The position numbers were made by a program, and so were the translations under genes. Below, one piece after another: positions 38,901-48,789 of a stretch of 64,000 bases of DNA; the stretch's first letter is position 1, and each line of letters opens with the position of its first letter. This DNA comes from Iphinoe sp. HA4291-MV1 (GTDB lineage: Bacteria; Cyanobacteriota; Cyanobacteriia; Cyanobacteriales; Nostocaceae): contig JAHHHH010000022.1 of NCBI GenBank assembly GCA_019359415.1, forward strand, positions 22,489-86,488, read 5' to 3'. Below the pieces are notes generated by a model. It had not been told where the DNA came from and ran no database searches. It saw only the letters and a list, made by a program, of their open reading frames with translations.

Positions 38901-39548
38901 CAGAATTGTTAGTACAGCGTTGATTTCTGTCCCAACCAGCATTGTGCCCATTGTTTCTATTGTGACAGACACCATGAGCGGACGGCGATCGCTTTTTTTA
39001 GCAAAAACTTCTTCAATTCCATTCAGCGCCGCTTTGATTTGCAGCACATCTTGGCAAGTTTCAACAATGAATAAATCGACCCCACCATCGAAAAGTCCTT
39101 CTGCTTGTTCAGCGTAGGAGGACTTCATTGTGTCAAAATCGATATGTCCCAAAGTTGGTAGTTTCGTGGTTGGTCCCACAGAACCCGCAACAAACCGGGG
39201 TTTTTCTGGAGTAGAAAATTCTGCAGCAACACGCTTGGCGAGTTCTGCTGCTGTCTTGTTGAGATCATACGCCTTATCAGCTAGGTCGTATTCTGCCAAG
39301 ACGATCGATGTTGCTCCGAAAGTATCCGTTTCAATCACATCTGCACCAGCGGCGAGAAAGTCCTGGTGAACTTTTGCGATCGCTTCTGGTTTAGTGTAAA
39401 CGAGGTACTCGTTACAACCTTCGTATTGTGCGCCACCGAAGTCTTCGGCACTCAGGTTTTGCGTTTGCAAGTTAGTTCCCATTGCACCGTCGAAGACGAT
39501 AACTGGGCGTGTAGGACTATGCAAGCGTTCTAAGAAGGTAGAAGTCAT
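35961..39548 (-). CDS. metH: Cobalamin-dependent methionine synthase
   Basis: 1195 residues from ATG 39548; a TTG three codons upstream is the alternative. Modules in order: homocysteine-binding barrel (about 1-330) with zinc cysteines in GLNCATGP and [10 protein letters not shown]; methyltetrahydrofolate barrel (about 345-620; [24 protein letters not shown]); cobalamin cap and Rossmann domain (about 660-880) with DVHDIGKN, whose histidine is the lower cobalt ligand; a variable linker; and the AdoMet reactivation domain (about 940-1195) with [11 protein letters not shown]. It methylates homocysteine with methyl-folate in the cytosol. No cobalamin riboswitch is seen upstream. Confidence 0.95.
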   Translation of the reverse strand: MTSTFLERLHSPTRPVIVFDGAMGTNLQTQNLSAEDFGGAQYEGCNEYLVYTKPEAIAKVHQDFLAAGADVIETDTFGATSIVLAEYDLADKAYDLNKTAAELAKRVAAEFSTPEKPRFVAGSVGPTTKLPTLGHIDFDTMKSSYAEQAEGLFDGGVDLFIVETCQDVLQIKAALNGIEEVFAKKSDRRPLMVSVTIETMGTMLVGTEINAVLTILEPYPIDVLGLNCATGPDLMKPHIKYLCEHSPFVVSCIPNAGLPENVGGQAHYRVTPMELRMSLMHFVEDLGVQVIGGCCGTRPEHIQQLAEITKDLTPKVRHPELEPAAASIYNTQPYEQDNSFLIIGERLNASGSKKCRELLNAEDWDGLVSMARAQVKEGAHILDVNVDYVGRDGVRDMHEVVSRLVNNVTLPLMLDSTEWEKMEAGLKVAGGKCMLNSTNYEDGEPRFLKVLELAKKYGAGVVIGTIDEEGMARTADKKFAIAQRAYRQAVEYGIPATEIFFDTLALPISTGIEEDRTNGKATIEAICRIRQELPGCHVVLGVSNISFGLNPASRIVLNSMFLHEAMAAGMDAAIVSASKILPLSRIEERHQEVCHQLIYDERKFEGDVCVYDPLGELTRLFEGVTTKRDKGIDENLPIEERLKRHIIDGERIGLEEQLTKALEKYPPLEIINTFLLDGMKVVGELFGSGQMQLPFVLQSAETMKAAVAYLEPFMEKSESLNNAKGTFIIATVKGDVHDIGKNLVDIILSNNGYRVINLGIKQPVENIINAYEQHKADCIAMSGLLVKSTAFMKENLGVFNEKGITVPVILGGAALTPKFVDQDCQNTYKGKVVYGKDAFSDLHFMDKLMPAKAASQWDDLRGFLNETAETAQVSGNGHKQPVAEAVEEKSPEPKEVDTRRSEAVAVDIERPTPPLWGTKILQPEDIPLEEVFWYLDLQALIVGQWQFRKPKEQSKEEYQVFLDEKVYPILEEWKQRIIEEKLLHLQVIYGYFPCQAEGNTLYLYDTNRRGAQRSQHVAGVTPVVATGVAEEIGKFEFPRQKSLRRLCIADFFAPKETGIIDVFPMQAVTVGHIATEYAQKLFASNQYTDYLYFHGFAVQMAEALAEWTHARIRRELGFAAEEPDNIRDVLAQRYRGSRYSFGYPACPNIQDQYKQLELLGAERIDLHMDESEQLYPEQSTTAIITYHPVAKYFSA

Positions 39549-39654
39549 ATTCTCCAAGAGAAAATAGGGTTAGTCTTGAGATGTTCGACTACATATACTA
39601 TTTTCCAAAATTTTGAGTGCTTATACCATTTCACGATCAAGTCTGATACAAAAG

Positions 39655-39688
39655 GGCAATGTGCAATTCCCAATTCCCAATTCCCAAT
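39655..39688. repeat. Short CCCAATT heptamer array
   Basis: About four units of TTCCCAA between metH and the tRNA gene. Confidence 0.75.
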
Positions 39689-39702
39689 CACTTTTCAATA
39701 AC

Positions 39703-39736
39703 AAATCCCTACAACCTTTTACGATTGTAGGGATTT
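39703..39736 (-). terminator. Hairpin downstream of tRNA-fMet
   Basis: AAATCCCTACAA (39703-39714) pairs perfectly with TTGTAGGGATTT (39725-39736). It lies 16 bp past the tRNA 3' end on its strand, followed by a T-rich run. Confidence 0.6.
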
Positions 39737-39751
39737 GCTTTATCTTCTATT

Positions 39752-39828
<77 letters not shown>

Positions 39829-39877
39829 TCGTCATTTCACTTTCCTCAGTATAACAACAAGCTCAGAAATTTGGCAA

Positions 39878-40831
39878 CTATAAAATCGATAATTCTCCAA
39901 TAACTTCTAAACGCCTGTATTTACCGAAGTTCATAAACTTTTCTGACAGGACTTCGGCAACGCTGGGATCAATCCAGCCCAACTGCTTAAGTAAGTGAAT
40001 GGCAACGGCATATTTTGCTCGCTTTGCTCCATCCATAACTTTAATTGCCAATCCCATGCCCTCACCCAATCTGGCAATGCATTGTACTCCTTCAGCACCA
40101 GCTTTACTGACGAGTTCTCCAGAGGCTAAATGCATCAGTTCCGTATCAAATTCTCCAACTCCAGCCACCATTACGGGGTGATGAGTCATGGCACGGATAA
40201 TGCGTTCCATATCTAAACTGCTACGGGAAGCAAGCTGAGCGTATAATGACGCCATTTGACCGAGTTGCATCAAATACGTAGGTGCGCCACAGTCATCATG
40301 AGCACTAATGAATTCCTCTGCTGGCATTCGCAGCAATTCTGATACTTTGGTGAGAATCAGCTGCTGCACTGGGTGTTTCCGCTGTAAGTAGTTATTTAAT
40401 GACCAATTGTATTGTTGACAAACGGCTAGCATTCCTGCGTGTTTGCCAGAGCAATTGTGTTCCAAACGACTGCGCTTATCTTCTGGGATTGGACATTGGA
40501 GTGCTGAAGGATCTACATCAGCTCGCCAGAGTATGTTAAATGCCTGTCGCACTTGCTCTATTGTTCCTCTGTGGGAACTTGTGATAATCGCTAGGTCTTT
40601 ATCGCTCAGTTTGTAGCGTTCTAAAGTCCCTGTACTCGTGACAGCAAGTGCCTGAAATGGTTTGAGCGCGGAACGGACAAATGTGGCGGTTTCAGCGTTC
40701 CCAGCCACAGAAAGGACTCGTCCTCGTTCGTCACATACGACAGCTTGGATGATATGCTTTGATTCTATAATGCCTTCACGCAGTAACCTGACTTCTAATG
40801 CGGCGGCTTGTGTTCGTTTTCCCATTGTCAT
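39878..40831 (-). CDS. L-asparaginase II-type amidohydrolase
   Basis: 317 residues of the Rhizobium-type asparaginase II family, structurally distinct from E. coli asparaginases and related to serine-beta-lactamase-like or thermolabile types. Landmarks are ATFVRSALKPFQAL (the SxxK motif, about 45-58), SSHRGT, the HNCSGKHAGML block (about 128-138), HDDCGAPTYLM and VMVAGVGEFDT. It hydrolyses asparagine to aspartate and ammonia. Its monocistronic position next to the tRNA gives no further clue. Confidence 0.85.
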   Translation of the reverse strand: MTMGKRTQAAALEVRLLREGIIESKHIIQAVVCDERGRVLSVAGNAETATFVRSALKPFQALAVTSTGTLERYKLSDKDLAIITSSHRGTIEQVRQAFNILWRADVDPSALQCPIPEDKRSRLEHNCSGKHAGMLAVCQQYNWSLNNYLQRKHPVQQLILTKVSELLRMPAEEFISAHDDCGAPTYLMQLGQMASLYAQLASRSSLDMERIIRAMTHHPVMVAGVGEFDTELMHLASGELVSKAGAEGVQCIARLGEGMGLAIKVMDGAKRAKYAVAIHLLKQLGWIDPSVAEVLSEKFMNFGKYRRLEVIGELSIL

Positions 40832-40917
40832 GGGTTAAAATTTACCACCTTTTTAAATTATGAGTTTTCTGTTCTGAGTTAGAAGCTATCACTAATAAAT
40901 TCTTAACTTCTAACTAT

Positions 40918-41418
40918 TTACACTAGGTGCCAAACTATCGTACCAGCAACGAACAACACAGCCAAGCCAGCAAAGGTCATTTGCAACCGACTCATAATTG
41001 GTTTTATAGAGTAGGAAACAATGAGGCGATCGCGCATCAGTACTTCCTGTGGTTTCATCCAGGTTTGACCATCATACCATCCTGACTCTTCGTAAAAGAT
41101 GATTGGACTCATCAGGCGATCGCGGATATAAGACCAACCCAAGTATAATCGTACTAGTACCAGTACGATCCCCACACTTGCTCCTGCTATACTACTGAGA
41201 AGAAACTGTGCAGTTTGCTTGTGTGGGGGAAAGCTTGCTGCTGCGACAGGGAATGCCACCAACCACAATACTCCCCATATCCAAGCGATTTTTGCGATAT
41301 ACTCGCGCCAATTTAAGGTACAGTCACGAAACAGCCAGGAGGATTTTAACTCTTCATACTCATTGAGTGGTTGCTGTTCAGTGGGAACTGGGCAATTTGA
41401 GACCGAAGATTTAATCAT
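40918..41418 (-). CDS. CGLD27-family membrane protein
   Basis: 166 residues from ATG 41418. The start overlaps the rsfS stop by eight bases, suggesting translational coupling. [20 protein letters not shown] is the green-lineage family opening. Three membrane spans follow ([56 protein letters not shown]), with the block [22 protein letters not shown] between the second and third. Plant and algal homologues are plastid proteins of poorly known function. Confidence 0.82.
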   Translation of the reverse strand: MIKSSVSNCPVPTEQQPLNEYEELKSSWLFRDCTLNWREYIAKIAWIWGVLWLVAFPVAAASFPPHKQTAQFLLSSIAGASVGIVLVLVRLYLGWSYIRDRLMSPIIFYEESGWYDGQTWMKPQEVLMRDRLIVSYSIKPIMSRLQMTFAGLAVLFVAGTIVWHLV

Positions 41419-41875
41419 GTGGTTTACCCCCACCGTCAAAGGATGTTGGAAACTCGATACGTTCCGCATGTCCCCAGAACGCTTCTAGATCATAAAACTC
41501 CCGCTCATGAGGCAACATGATGTGAACAATGACTTCGCCGTAGTCTTGCACCACCCAATTTGCCTCAGATTTTCCCTCTACCCGCAGGGGACGCCGTTGC
41601 CATTCTTGTTCCACTTTTTCTGCAATTGCGTCGGCGATCGCCCTAACTTGTACCCTCGAGTAGCCCGTCACTACTACAAAATAATCCGCCAAGTAAGAGA
41701 CATCTGCTACCCTCAGCAGTAGAATATCACCTGCTTTACGGTCTGATGCCGCTTCGGCGACGGTTAATGCTATTTTTCCACTCACGTCGTTGGTATCAAC
41801 CAGTAGGCTTCCTACCGTACTGTTTGTCACTGCGACAGATTGTCTTGGGAAATTGATTTGGAAATAATCAGACAT
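41411..41875 (-). CDS. rsfS: Ribosome silencing factor RsfS
   Basis: 154 residues. After a variable N-terminus of about 35 residues comes the DUF143 fold: [68 protein letters not shown]. RsfS binds L14 on the 50S subunit and blocks subunit joining when nutrients are low. It is the first gene of a pair with CGLD27. yqeK lies about 120 bp upstream on the same strand, the usual bacterial neighbour of rsfS. Confidence 0.92.
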   Translation of the reverse strand: MSDYFQINFPRQSVAVTNSTVGSLLVDTNDVSGKIALTVAEAASDRKAGDILLLRVADVSYLADYFVVVTGYSRVQVRAIADAIAEKVEQEWQRRPLRVEGKSEANWVVQDYGEVIVHIMLPHEREFYDLEAFWGHAERIEFPTSFDGGGKPHD

Positions 41876-41993
41876 TAAACCTCAGCTGCTCTAGTTTTTT
41901 TTGTAACTGTTTTTTACAATGACTGACGAAATAAAAATTGAATTGCAACTGTGATAATTGGTTTTTTTGAATACTAACAAAAAAAACAGGTGT

Positions 41994-42590
41994 CTACGCA
42001 GTTTGTTGTACAATTGGCTGCTTGGCTTTCCATCTTTGTAGGAACCAGTTGCGCGTGAAGACGACTCGCGGGTGAACTAAACAAGAACTCTCGAGCAAAA
42101 ATTTGAGAGTATAGTCACAGGTCAACCAAACAGCATGATTAATATTTTGACGGCTAATTTGTCGTAAGGCTTGTAATTGGGGTGTGTCGCCTCGTCCTGG
42201 CTCTATGCTGTCTGCTAAAAACACGATACTGCATAGCAGACTCATGCCTGGTCTACCTAGAGTGTGATTGGCAATAGCTTGTAATACTTCTTCATCGTCC
42301 ACGCCAAATGTCTCTCTTGCTACGATAGCGCTCACGTCCGCATGCAACAAATGAGGATTTGCTTCCATCACTTCGTCTACTTCCAATCCCTCTGTGTGTG
42401 CCATCTGCAAAAGTTTGTGTGGTTTAAAATATTTTGCTAAATCGTGCATTAATCCCGCCATAGCTGCTTTTTCTTGATCTACTCTATAATGAAGCGCGAG
42501 ATCCATTGCCATTTGCTCGACCCTGAGAATATGGTTGACTCTGGGAGCTGGAACATTCTCTGTTAACCAGGCTAAGACTTTTTTACGCAT
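41994..42590 (-). CDS. yqeK: YqeK-type HD-domain hydrolase
   Basis: 198 residues. The HD phosphohydrolase metal ligands are visible: HILRVEQMAMDLA, then the HD pair in LMHDLAKY (about 48-55), HADVSA and HTLGRPGMSLL, with the final Asp in VFLADSIEPGRG. YqeK enzymes cleave diadenosine tetraphosphate symmetrically. The order yqeK-rsfS-CGLD27 forms a likely operon. Confidence 0.9.
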   Translation of the reverse strand: MRKKVLAWLTENVPAPRVNHILRVEQMAMDLALHYRVDQEKAAMAGLMHDLAKYFKPHKLLQMAHTEGLEVDEVMEANPHLLHADVSAIVARETFGVDDEEVLQAIANHTLGRPGMSLLCSIVFLADSIEPGRGDTPQLQALRQISRQNINHAVWLTCDYTLKFLLESSCLVHPRVVFTRNWFLQRWKAKQPIVQQTA

Positions 42591-43374
42591 AATGGCTGTA
42601 CTCTTTAAAGTGCAGGCTTGTAGCAGGAATAGAGTTTAGTGATGAATATATAACTTTATTCCTATTCTAACGAAGTTTCACTTTGGATTCGGGGGCACTC
42701 AGAAGATGTTTGGAAAATGTCGTCTTGTACCAAAATTTATTGACGATCCCCCTGAATCCACACCAGTTGCTCATGGGGAGGCAGTGCGTTGGGCGGGTTT
42801 CCCGGAGGATGAACCAGCGCGAATGACGGTAAGTTCAGCGCCTTTTGGGTTACCTCCGTTGAAACAACTGCCATCCAGGCTTTCAGTTCCTGAGAGTGAA
42901 TAAAGAATAAAGCGCAGCTTCAGAACTGATTTATAAAGTAAATCTTAAAAGAATAGGGTGCGTTATAGCGCTAACAGTGACATCTTGTTAAGAACTTGTC
43001 TAAAATAAACGCCTAACGCACCTTACAACAATTTAATATTGTCGGGCTTTTTGTTTTTCACGAATGATTTAGGATTGCTATATAAAAACAATTAATAAAT
43101 ATGAGTTGCGTATATTTTCAATATATTTATGACAATAAAAAACCTGGCACTCATGCCAGGAGATGAAACATTGGTTATGGAGTAAAGTTAAAGATGTATT
43201 TCGCGCTTCGTAGCGGCACGCAGTGCGATACGTAGTATGAGAAATACGGCGTCCTTGTTCAAATCTCCGCTCATTTATTTATGGGGATGTATTCTGTTAG
43301 CGTAGCGGGGCAAAGCCCGTTCTGAGTTCTGACTACTGAGTTCTTCTTAATTCTTTACACCCCTAAAAATATAT
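42591..43374. other. 784-bp repeat-rich intergenic region
   Basis: Between yqeK and the STAS-glycosyltransferase gene. An inverted pair GGTGCGTTA (42957-42965) and TAACGCACC (43014-43022) marks a small palindromic element. A 65-codon frame at 42706-42903 looks repeat-derived and is not credible as a gene. The terminator at 43137-43160 is listed separately. Confidence 0.6.
43137..43160 (-). terminator. Terminator downstream of the STAS-glycosyltransferase gene
   Basis: On the minus strand CCTGGCA, loop TGAG, TGCCAGG, then TTTTTTATT. A compact GC stem with a U-run, about 215 bp after the stop codon. Confidence 0.75.
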
Positions 43375-44391
43375 TTAAACAGCGCCACTACTTTTGTGAA
43401 ACAAGATAGCTACTGTTTTAAAAATCAACTTCAAATCGTACATTAAGTTCCAGTTTTTTTGATACTGCAAATCTAGGCGAATAACGTCCTCAAATTTACG
43501 TATAGTAGACCGTCCATTCACCTGCCATTCACCTGTCATTCCTGGTTTCACATCCAAACGTTGCCACTCTGGAACTTCATAACGCTCCACTTCATCTGGT
43601 GTAGGTGGTCTGGTACCTACTAAACTCATCTCTCCTTTTAAAACATTCCAAAATTGGGGCAGTTCATCTAGACTTGTTCGACGTAAAAAGCGTCCAATCT
43701 TGGTAATTCGTGGGTCGTTATCTATCTTGAAAAATGCTCCTTGAACCTGATTCTGCTTTTCTAGTTCGGCTTTCTTTGCTTCTGCATCAATATACATTGA
43801 GCGAAATTTCCAAATCCGAAAGCGCTTACCCATCCAACCACAACGAATTTGACTGAAGAAAATTGGACCGGGACTATCGAGTCTAATAGCAGCAGCAATA
43901 GGGATAAATAAAACACTTGTAATGACCAAACCGACTAGTGATCCAACTATATCAATAAACCGTTTCATCCAAGAACAAATAGAAGGATGTGTTGTTGGTA
44001 GTTCTTCTAATTGGCTATTTGGTGGTGTTTTCCCTTGAGACTCAATAGAAAAAACTTTATCCAGTCCTGTCAGGTTAAGTACTGACATAACCTGAGGAGT
44101 TACATTCCGCAGTATAAATTCGATATTTTTTTCCCGAGCAATTTTCAAATTGTTGACCAAGGCACCTAAACCACTACTATCCATAAAAGTCGTTTGGTGA
44201 AAGTCAATGATAATTTGTTTAGTATCAGAATCTACTAGAGTTATTTCTTGACAGGTTTGCTTAAAGGCTACAGCCTCAAGCACGCTCAACCGCGTGGGTA
44301 CCTGCACAATTGCCGTGTCATTTGAGAACGTCACTGGAAAATTTACCTCTTTAGGTTGGCTAGTCATGAAACCCTGCACTTTCGTTGCCAT
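43375..44391 (-). CDS. STAS-domain / polyprenyl glycosylphosphotransferase fusion
   Basis: 338 residues from ATG 44391 (a TTG lies six codons upstream). Residues about 12-115 are a STAS (anti-sigma antagonist) domain with the phospho-acceptor motif DSSGLGALV. After a linker, one membrane helix (about 145-165) leads into the sugar-transferase domain: SPGPIFFSQIRCGWMGKRFRIWKFRSM, TSLDELPQFWNVLKGEMSLVGTRPP and VKPGMTGEWQVNGRST. The second part adds a sugar-1-phosphate to undecaprenyl phosphate to start exopolysaccharide synthesis. The STAS part suggests control by partner-switching phosphorylation. Nostocalean heterocyst-envelope genes include related proteins, but I cannot assign this one. Confidence 0.85.
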   Translation of the reverse strand: MATKVQGFMTSQPKEVNFPVTFSNDTAIVQVPTRLSVLEAVAFKQTCQEITLVDSDTKQIIIDFHQTTFMDSSGLGALVNNLKIAREKNIEFILRNVTPQVMSVLNLTGLDKVFSIESQGKTPPNSQLEELPTTHPSICSWMKRFIDIVGSLVGLVITSVLFIPIAAAIRLDSPGPIFFSQIRCGWMGKRFRIWKFRSMYIDAEAKKAELEKQNQVQGAFFKIDNDPRITKIGRFLRRTSLDELPQFWNVLKGEMSLVGTRPPTPDEVERYEVPEWQRLDVKPGMTGEWQVNGRSTIRKFEDVIRLDLQYQKNWNLMYDLKLIFKTVAILFHKSSGAV

Positions 44392-44613
44392 GTCGATATA
44401 ATCTGCCAAACACTATTTAGTCCAAGCGAATCGATAGTTACTTCGGTTAAGATTGGATATCGTCAGGGACGATTCACAATAAAACAAGAAGCTAACTAAA
44501 GAATGAAAGTGTAAATGATGAAGTATGTCAAGAAAGGATAGAGGGTAAAAAATAAATAATTTCATACTTTATTCTTCACTTCATATACTTCATATTTCTG
44601 ACGTTTGCCGTAT

Positions 44614-44652
44614 CTTCATACTTCATACTTCATACTTCATACTTCATACTTC
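44614..44652. repeat. Heptamer array (CTTCATA)n
   Basis: Five to six units upstream of the STAS fusion gene, with degenerate CTTCATAT copies in front. Confidence 0.85.
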
Positions 44653-44721
44653 TTTAGTGAAAAACATTTTTGATTTTGTGCCAACGTAGCATATACGAAT
44701 TGCTATCATCACATAACTGTT

Positions 44722-45076
44722 AAGACTACTGTTACACCTACCGCACACCTGATAGAGGTCTTTTCCGCTATACAAAGGGAAGGACTGAATGTAGAAACAC
44801 GCCAAATTTTTATTTGCTTTGCTCTTTGTGACTTGCGCTGCCACTTTTGCGAGTGATCGCCCTTGGCTGCTCCAGCAGGAGCATTGCGCACACACTTGGA
44901 ATACACCCGCCACTTGTAGGATAGAGCAAACTCCTGGCTTACGTGACTTTAAAATTTACTCAAATTCTGTTTCACTACCCATGTTACTAGAATGGGTTGA
45001 GCAGCAAAACCTGCCTTGTCTACACGATACCATTAGCTTGACAGGCGGCGAACCTCTTGTGCATACCCCATTCTTA
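44722..45076 (+). pseudogene. Radical SAM (QueE-like) pseudogene
   Basis: Two frames together read a radical SAM protein. Frame one (44722-44853): HLIEVFSAIQREGLNVETRQ, then CDLRCHFC, an intact Cx3Cx2C iron-sulfur motif, then TGA at 44854. Frame two resumes at 44891: HTWNTPATCRIEQTPGLRDF ... HDTISLTGGEPLVHTPFL, with the conserved GGEP. About 40 bp (44851-44890) of foreign sequence causes the break, and the C-terminal half is missing. It resembles 7-carboxy-7-deazaguanine synthase paralogues. It is surely non-functional. Confidence 0.72.
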
Positions 45077-45215
45077 GTCGTTAGTTGTCCTATTCACCAC
45101 TAACTACTCATCACTTTATGAAGATGTCATCAAGCAAACGTCCAATAGTATAAATTTTTGATGTCAAAAACATGACGAAATCAGAGAATTAACCTGTTCT
45201 TAATACGGAAATCAG

Positions 45216-46800
45216 ATGCTGAAAAAGTCATTCATCATTCTTTGTATCTTACACATGATTCAAGCAAGGTATCTGTTTTCTCTATTAGGCTGCTCCTTAA
45301 TAATGTCCACTGTAAGTATTGCAGGATACGCAACATCGGCATACGGTATTTCCTTGACCAATACCCTCACCCTCAGTAGTGAAAGTACAGATTTTTATCC
45401 TTATAGTGGTAATAGTGCCAACGTTAATCGTTTAGGATTTTTCTCAGATCTCTACTATGATCGCTTCAACAATGTGTACTATGCATTGAGCGATCGCGGT
45501 CCTGGTGGTGGCAAAATCTCATACAATACGCGAGTACAGAAATTTTCTTTAGATGTTGATTCCAATACAGGAGCAATTGCAAACTTTCAAGTACTAGAAA
45601 CGATTTTATTCACAAAAGATGGTAAAAATTTTAACGGTTTAAACCCAGCATTGCTGAATGGCAATGGAGGAACTCTTGGTTTGAGTTTCGACCCAGAGGG
45701 GTTTGCTGTTGCTCCTAATGGCAATTTCTACGTTTCTGATGAGTATGGTCCCTCTGTGTATGAATTCAAACGTGATGGTTCGTTCTTACGAGCGTTTACG
45801 CTCCCTGAAAATCTAATCCCTAAAGAAGCTAATGGCAACCTCAACTATGTTGATGGTCGTCCAACCATTACCAGTGGACGCCAAGATAATCGAGGATTTG
45901 AAGGTTTGACTCTTAGCGCAGATGGTAGCAAACTTTATGCTATGCTACAAGACCCCTTAGTGAACGAAGGTTCTAATGATGGTTCCCCAGACGGGCGGCG
46001 CAGTCGCAATTTGAGGATAGTAGAATTTGACACGCAAACTGGTCAAAGTAAAGCTCAGTACATCTATCAGCTAGAAAGTTTGACAGAAATTAATGGGCGC
46101 ATTCCTGGAGAAGATGACGATTTTGGGGCAAATTCCCAAGGGCGTAACATTGGTATCAGTTCTATTATTGCCCTCAATGATAAAGAATTTTTAGTCTTAG
46201 AAAGAGATAATCGCGGGTTTGGGGTGGACGCACTGAATGGATTAGTGGATGATTCAACCGAGACACCACCATCTGTTGCTAGCAAGCGAGTTTACAAGAT
46301 TGACCTAACGGATGCAACTGATGTCAGTAGGATCAGTTTGGCAAACACCAACACATTACCGACAGGTATCAACCCAGTCAGTAAATCCCTATTTCTAGAT
46401 ATTGCTGCAGCTTTGAGTCCTGAAAATCCAGGTGATTGGACTAAGATAGCAGAAAAGATGGAAGGTCTTGCAATTGGTCCTCAACTCAATGATGGTTCCT
46501 ACGCGCTGCTAATTGGCACGGACAATGATTTTAGTGTGACTCAAGAGGAAGATTCCACCACTCAATTTGACATTTGTACCAATGCCAACGGTACCAGCTA
46601 TAGCCGTAGATCGATTGACAGTGGCTGCCCAGAGGGTCAAAAGTTAATTCCTGGGTTCCTTTACTCGTTTAAGGTGAGTTCCGCTGAACTTGGCAAATTT
46701 ATCCCACCACAAAAAGTGCCAGAAGCAACAACTACAACTGGACTCATATTGCTAAGTTTAAGCGGTTTATGGCTGAAACGGCGATGTCAATCCTTAAGTC

Positions 46801-46805
<5 letters not shown>
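45216..46805 (+). CDS. Exported phytase-like esterase with PEP-CTERM-type anchor
   Basis: 529 residues. The N-terminal signal region (about 1-45) has two hydrophobic runs. The body is the 'esterase-like activity of phytase' domain, a predicted six-bladed propeller: GFFSDLYYDRFNNVYYALSDRG, DPEGFAVAPNGNFYVSDEYG, NRGFEGLTLSADGSKLYAMLQ, EFLVLERDNRGFG. The C-terminus (VPEATTTTGLILLSLSGLW, then KRR) has the PEP-CTERM pattern of motif, helix and basic end, implying processing at the outer surface. Calcium-dependent phosphate release from organic phosphate is the family inference. A PiT phosphate transporter lies 3.5 kb away. Confidence 0.82.
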
Positions 46806-46870
<65 letters not shown>

Positions 46871-46970
46871 AAAACTAAATTTTTTATTTCTTCCTTCTGC
46901 TGAATCAAGAATTGCAGAATTGCTGAATTCTTCTTCAAATTGACAACTGATAACTGGTAACTGATGACTG

Positions 46971-47615
46971 TTAAATTCCGCCCTCATCCATATTCTTGGA
47001 TTTTGCTTTTGCCTTATTGGCACTACGCTTGAGAGCGGAGAGCCGTGCTTCGTATTTAGAGCGCTGGCGCTTGCTGGGTGTAGTGTCAATAAGGGTTTTC
47101 AAGGCGCTCCCTAAACTTTTGTAAGCATTAGGGAGAGTATAACCGAAGCGAGTTGCCAGAGCGATCGCTTTATCGTCAGCATCAACTAATTCTCTTAATT
47201 GCTTTCCGCCATTATTTTTTTGATATAGCCGCCAGCCAGAAACTCCGCACAGAGCTAGAGCTAATACTAGCAATAATCCATCTTGTACCCACAACTCACC
47301 GACAGCACCGCCTAAACCAATCGCCAGAGCCGCCATTTCCCAACCATCTTTGGGAATGGAGTCATTTTGAATGCGGGCGACTTCGTGCCAGAATAGTAGA
47401 TTACGCTGATCCATCGCCAGTGAATCCCATTTTGCCAAGTCGATTTGAATTTCTGCTTGATCTTTGCCAATTTCTTCGCAGCGGATCATGGGTGGATTGA
47501 CCTCAGTCGTACCTTCAACCGTGACCCAGCTGTGCAATTCTGGTGGTAGTAAGCCCTTTAACCGTCGTAGTTCACTCATTTCTGCTTTAGCAGAGGAGGT
47601 TACATAGGATGTCAT
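46971..47615 (-). CDS. DUF3318-domain membrane protein
   Basis: 214 residues. The N-terminus SSAKAEMSELRRLKGLLPPE and the block IDLAKWDSLAMDQRNLLFWHEVARIQNDS match the cyanobacterial DUF3318 family; the HEVARI element resembles a metalloprotease-type HExxx but lacks the second His. Two hydrophobic segments (about 96-113 and 116-130) follow, then a basic tail rich in Lys/Ala. Function unknown. Confidence 0.78.
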   Translation of the reverse strand: MTSYVTSSAKAEMSELRRLKGLLPPELHSWVTVEGTTEVNPPMIRCEEIGKDQAEIQIDLAKWDSLAMDQRNLLFWHEVARIQNDSIPKDGWEMAALAIGLGGAVGELWVQDGLLLVLALALCGVSGWRLYQKNNGGKQLRELVDADDKAIALATRFGYTLPNAYKSLGSALKTLIDTTPSKRQRSKYEARLSALKRSANKAKAKSKNMDEGGI

Positions 47616-47690
47616 AATATCCAGCCCTAGAAAACTTCAGTATATTGAGGGTATCACTTTGGAGTATAGCGATTTCACTGGCACTCCGAC

Positions 47691-48248
47691 TCATTCGCCA
47701 GGAAAACTTCCCCTTCTTTTACGAGCTTCCATCGCTTTTTCTAAAAGTTCTAGCAATCCAGGAGCCTGTTCTTGAATGCTGAGTAAAATTCTCTCACCAA
47801 GTTCTAAATTCCCTGGATCATAACCCGTTTCCATCACCTCCATCAGGCGAGGTATTGCTACAGAATCAACAAGCTGAACTAACCCGTGCAAACAACGGTT
47901 AAATTGCTTTTCCGTGAGAATCGAATCTTCCAAGGGAAACTCAATTATGGCACGGATCTCTCCATCTGATGGGTCATACTCCCATTGCAGCATTTTGGTT
48001 TCCCAAGAAATAGAAAGCATTGTTTGAAGAATCGCTGCTTTGTGAGGGTGATCTGTCACCCCTGATAGCACTTGGGGTGCAAATAGCCGGAAAAATTTTC
48101 CCTCTTCGTCCAGCTGGACAACAATCAGGAAATCTTCGACGTAATCACTTTCTACACCTGTGACAATACGGTCTTCTTCTTCGTCAATACGGTAGTCCCA
48201 ACCAAGGTTGTCTAAGTAATAAGCAATCTGTTGCAGATCAGCTGCCAT
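47691..48248 (-). CDS. YbjN-like conserved protein
   Basis: 185 residues from ATG 48248, five bases after GAGG; an upstream in-frame ATG (48314) would add a hydrophobic leader and is judged spurious. The fold follows the YbjN/type III chaperone-like pattern (LQQIAYYLDNLGWDYRIDEEEDRIVTG, FLIVVQLDEEGKFFRLFAPQVL, EIRAIIEFPLEDSILTEKQFNRCLHGLV). The C-terminus is helical and ends ARKRRGSFPGE. Conserved in cyanobacteria; function not established. Confidence 0.65.
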   Translation of the reverse strand: MAADLQQIAYYLDNLGWDYRIDEEEDRIVTGVESDYVEDFLIVVQLDEEGKFFRLFAPQVLSGVTDHPHKAAILQTMLSISWETKMLQWEYDPSDGEIRAIIEFPLEDSILTEKQFNRCLHGLVQLVDSVAIPRLMEVMETGYDPGNLELGERILLSIQEQAPGLLELLEKAMEARKRRGSFPGE

Positions 48249-48481
48249 AAAAGCCTCATAAGTTAACAGAGCGGCTGTTATCAGACCTAGTTTAACCTGC
48301 AAGGGTAGGAGCATAGAATGCTATTGCTACCTTCTTTTCTCTTGTCTTCTGTTCTTCACATACAAAATATTTTTTAAGAAGAACAAAGAATACAGAACGC
48401 AGAACACAGAATATTCCCACAATTGGAGGACAAGGAGACAAGAGAGACAAGGAAGAGAACAGATAATTCCTTGTCTCCCTT

Positions 48482-48754
48482 ACCAAACACTCGTCCGTGA
48501 GTACCAAACACTCGTCCGCGAGTACCAAACACTCGTCCGTGAGTATCAAACACTCCTCCGTGAGTACCAAACACTCGTCCGTGAGTACCAAACACTCGTC
48601 CGTGAGTATCAAACACTCCTCCGTGAGTACCAAACACTCGTCCGTGAGTACCAAACACTCGTCCGTGAGTACCAAACACTCGTCCGTGAGTATCAAACAC
48701 TCCTCCGTGAGTATCAAACACTCCTCCGCGAGTATCAAACACTCCTCCGCGAGT
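48482..48754. repeat. 21-bp tandem array (13 units)
   Basis: Thirteen units beginning ACCAAACACTCGTCCGTGAGT, unrelated in sequence to the array at 13636 but of the same length. Two main variants (ACC...CGTCC and ATC...CCTCC) alternate. Frames stay open on both strands through the array (for example repeated STKHSSV in one and GRVFGTH in another). No ribosome site is convincing. Confidence 0.95.
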
Positions 48755-48768
48755 ATCAAGAGCTTCCC

Positions 48769-48789
48769 GTGCTTATCCGAACCGTATTG
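48769..48789. repeat. Solo MITE end
   Basis: GTGCTTATCCGAACCGTATT here is identical to the right end of the small MITE at 58197-58288. The matching left end is not visible, so the array may have replaced it or the element is truncated. Confidence 0.6.

Noticed and set aside
42706-42903. 65-codon plus-strand frame after yqeK
   Set aside because: Composed of dispersed GC-rich repeat sequence, with no ribosome site and no family resemblance.
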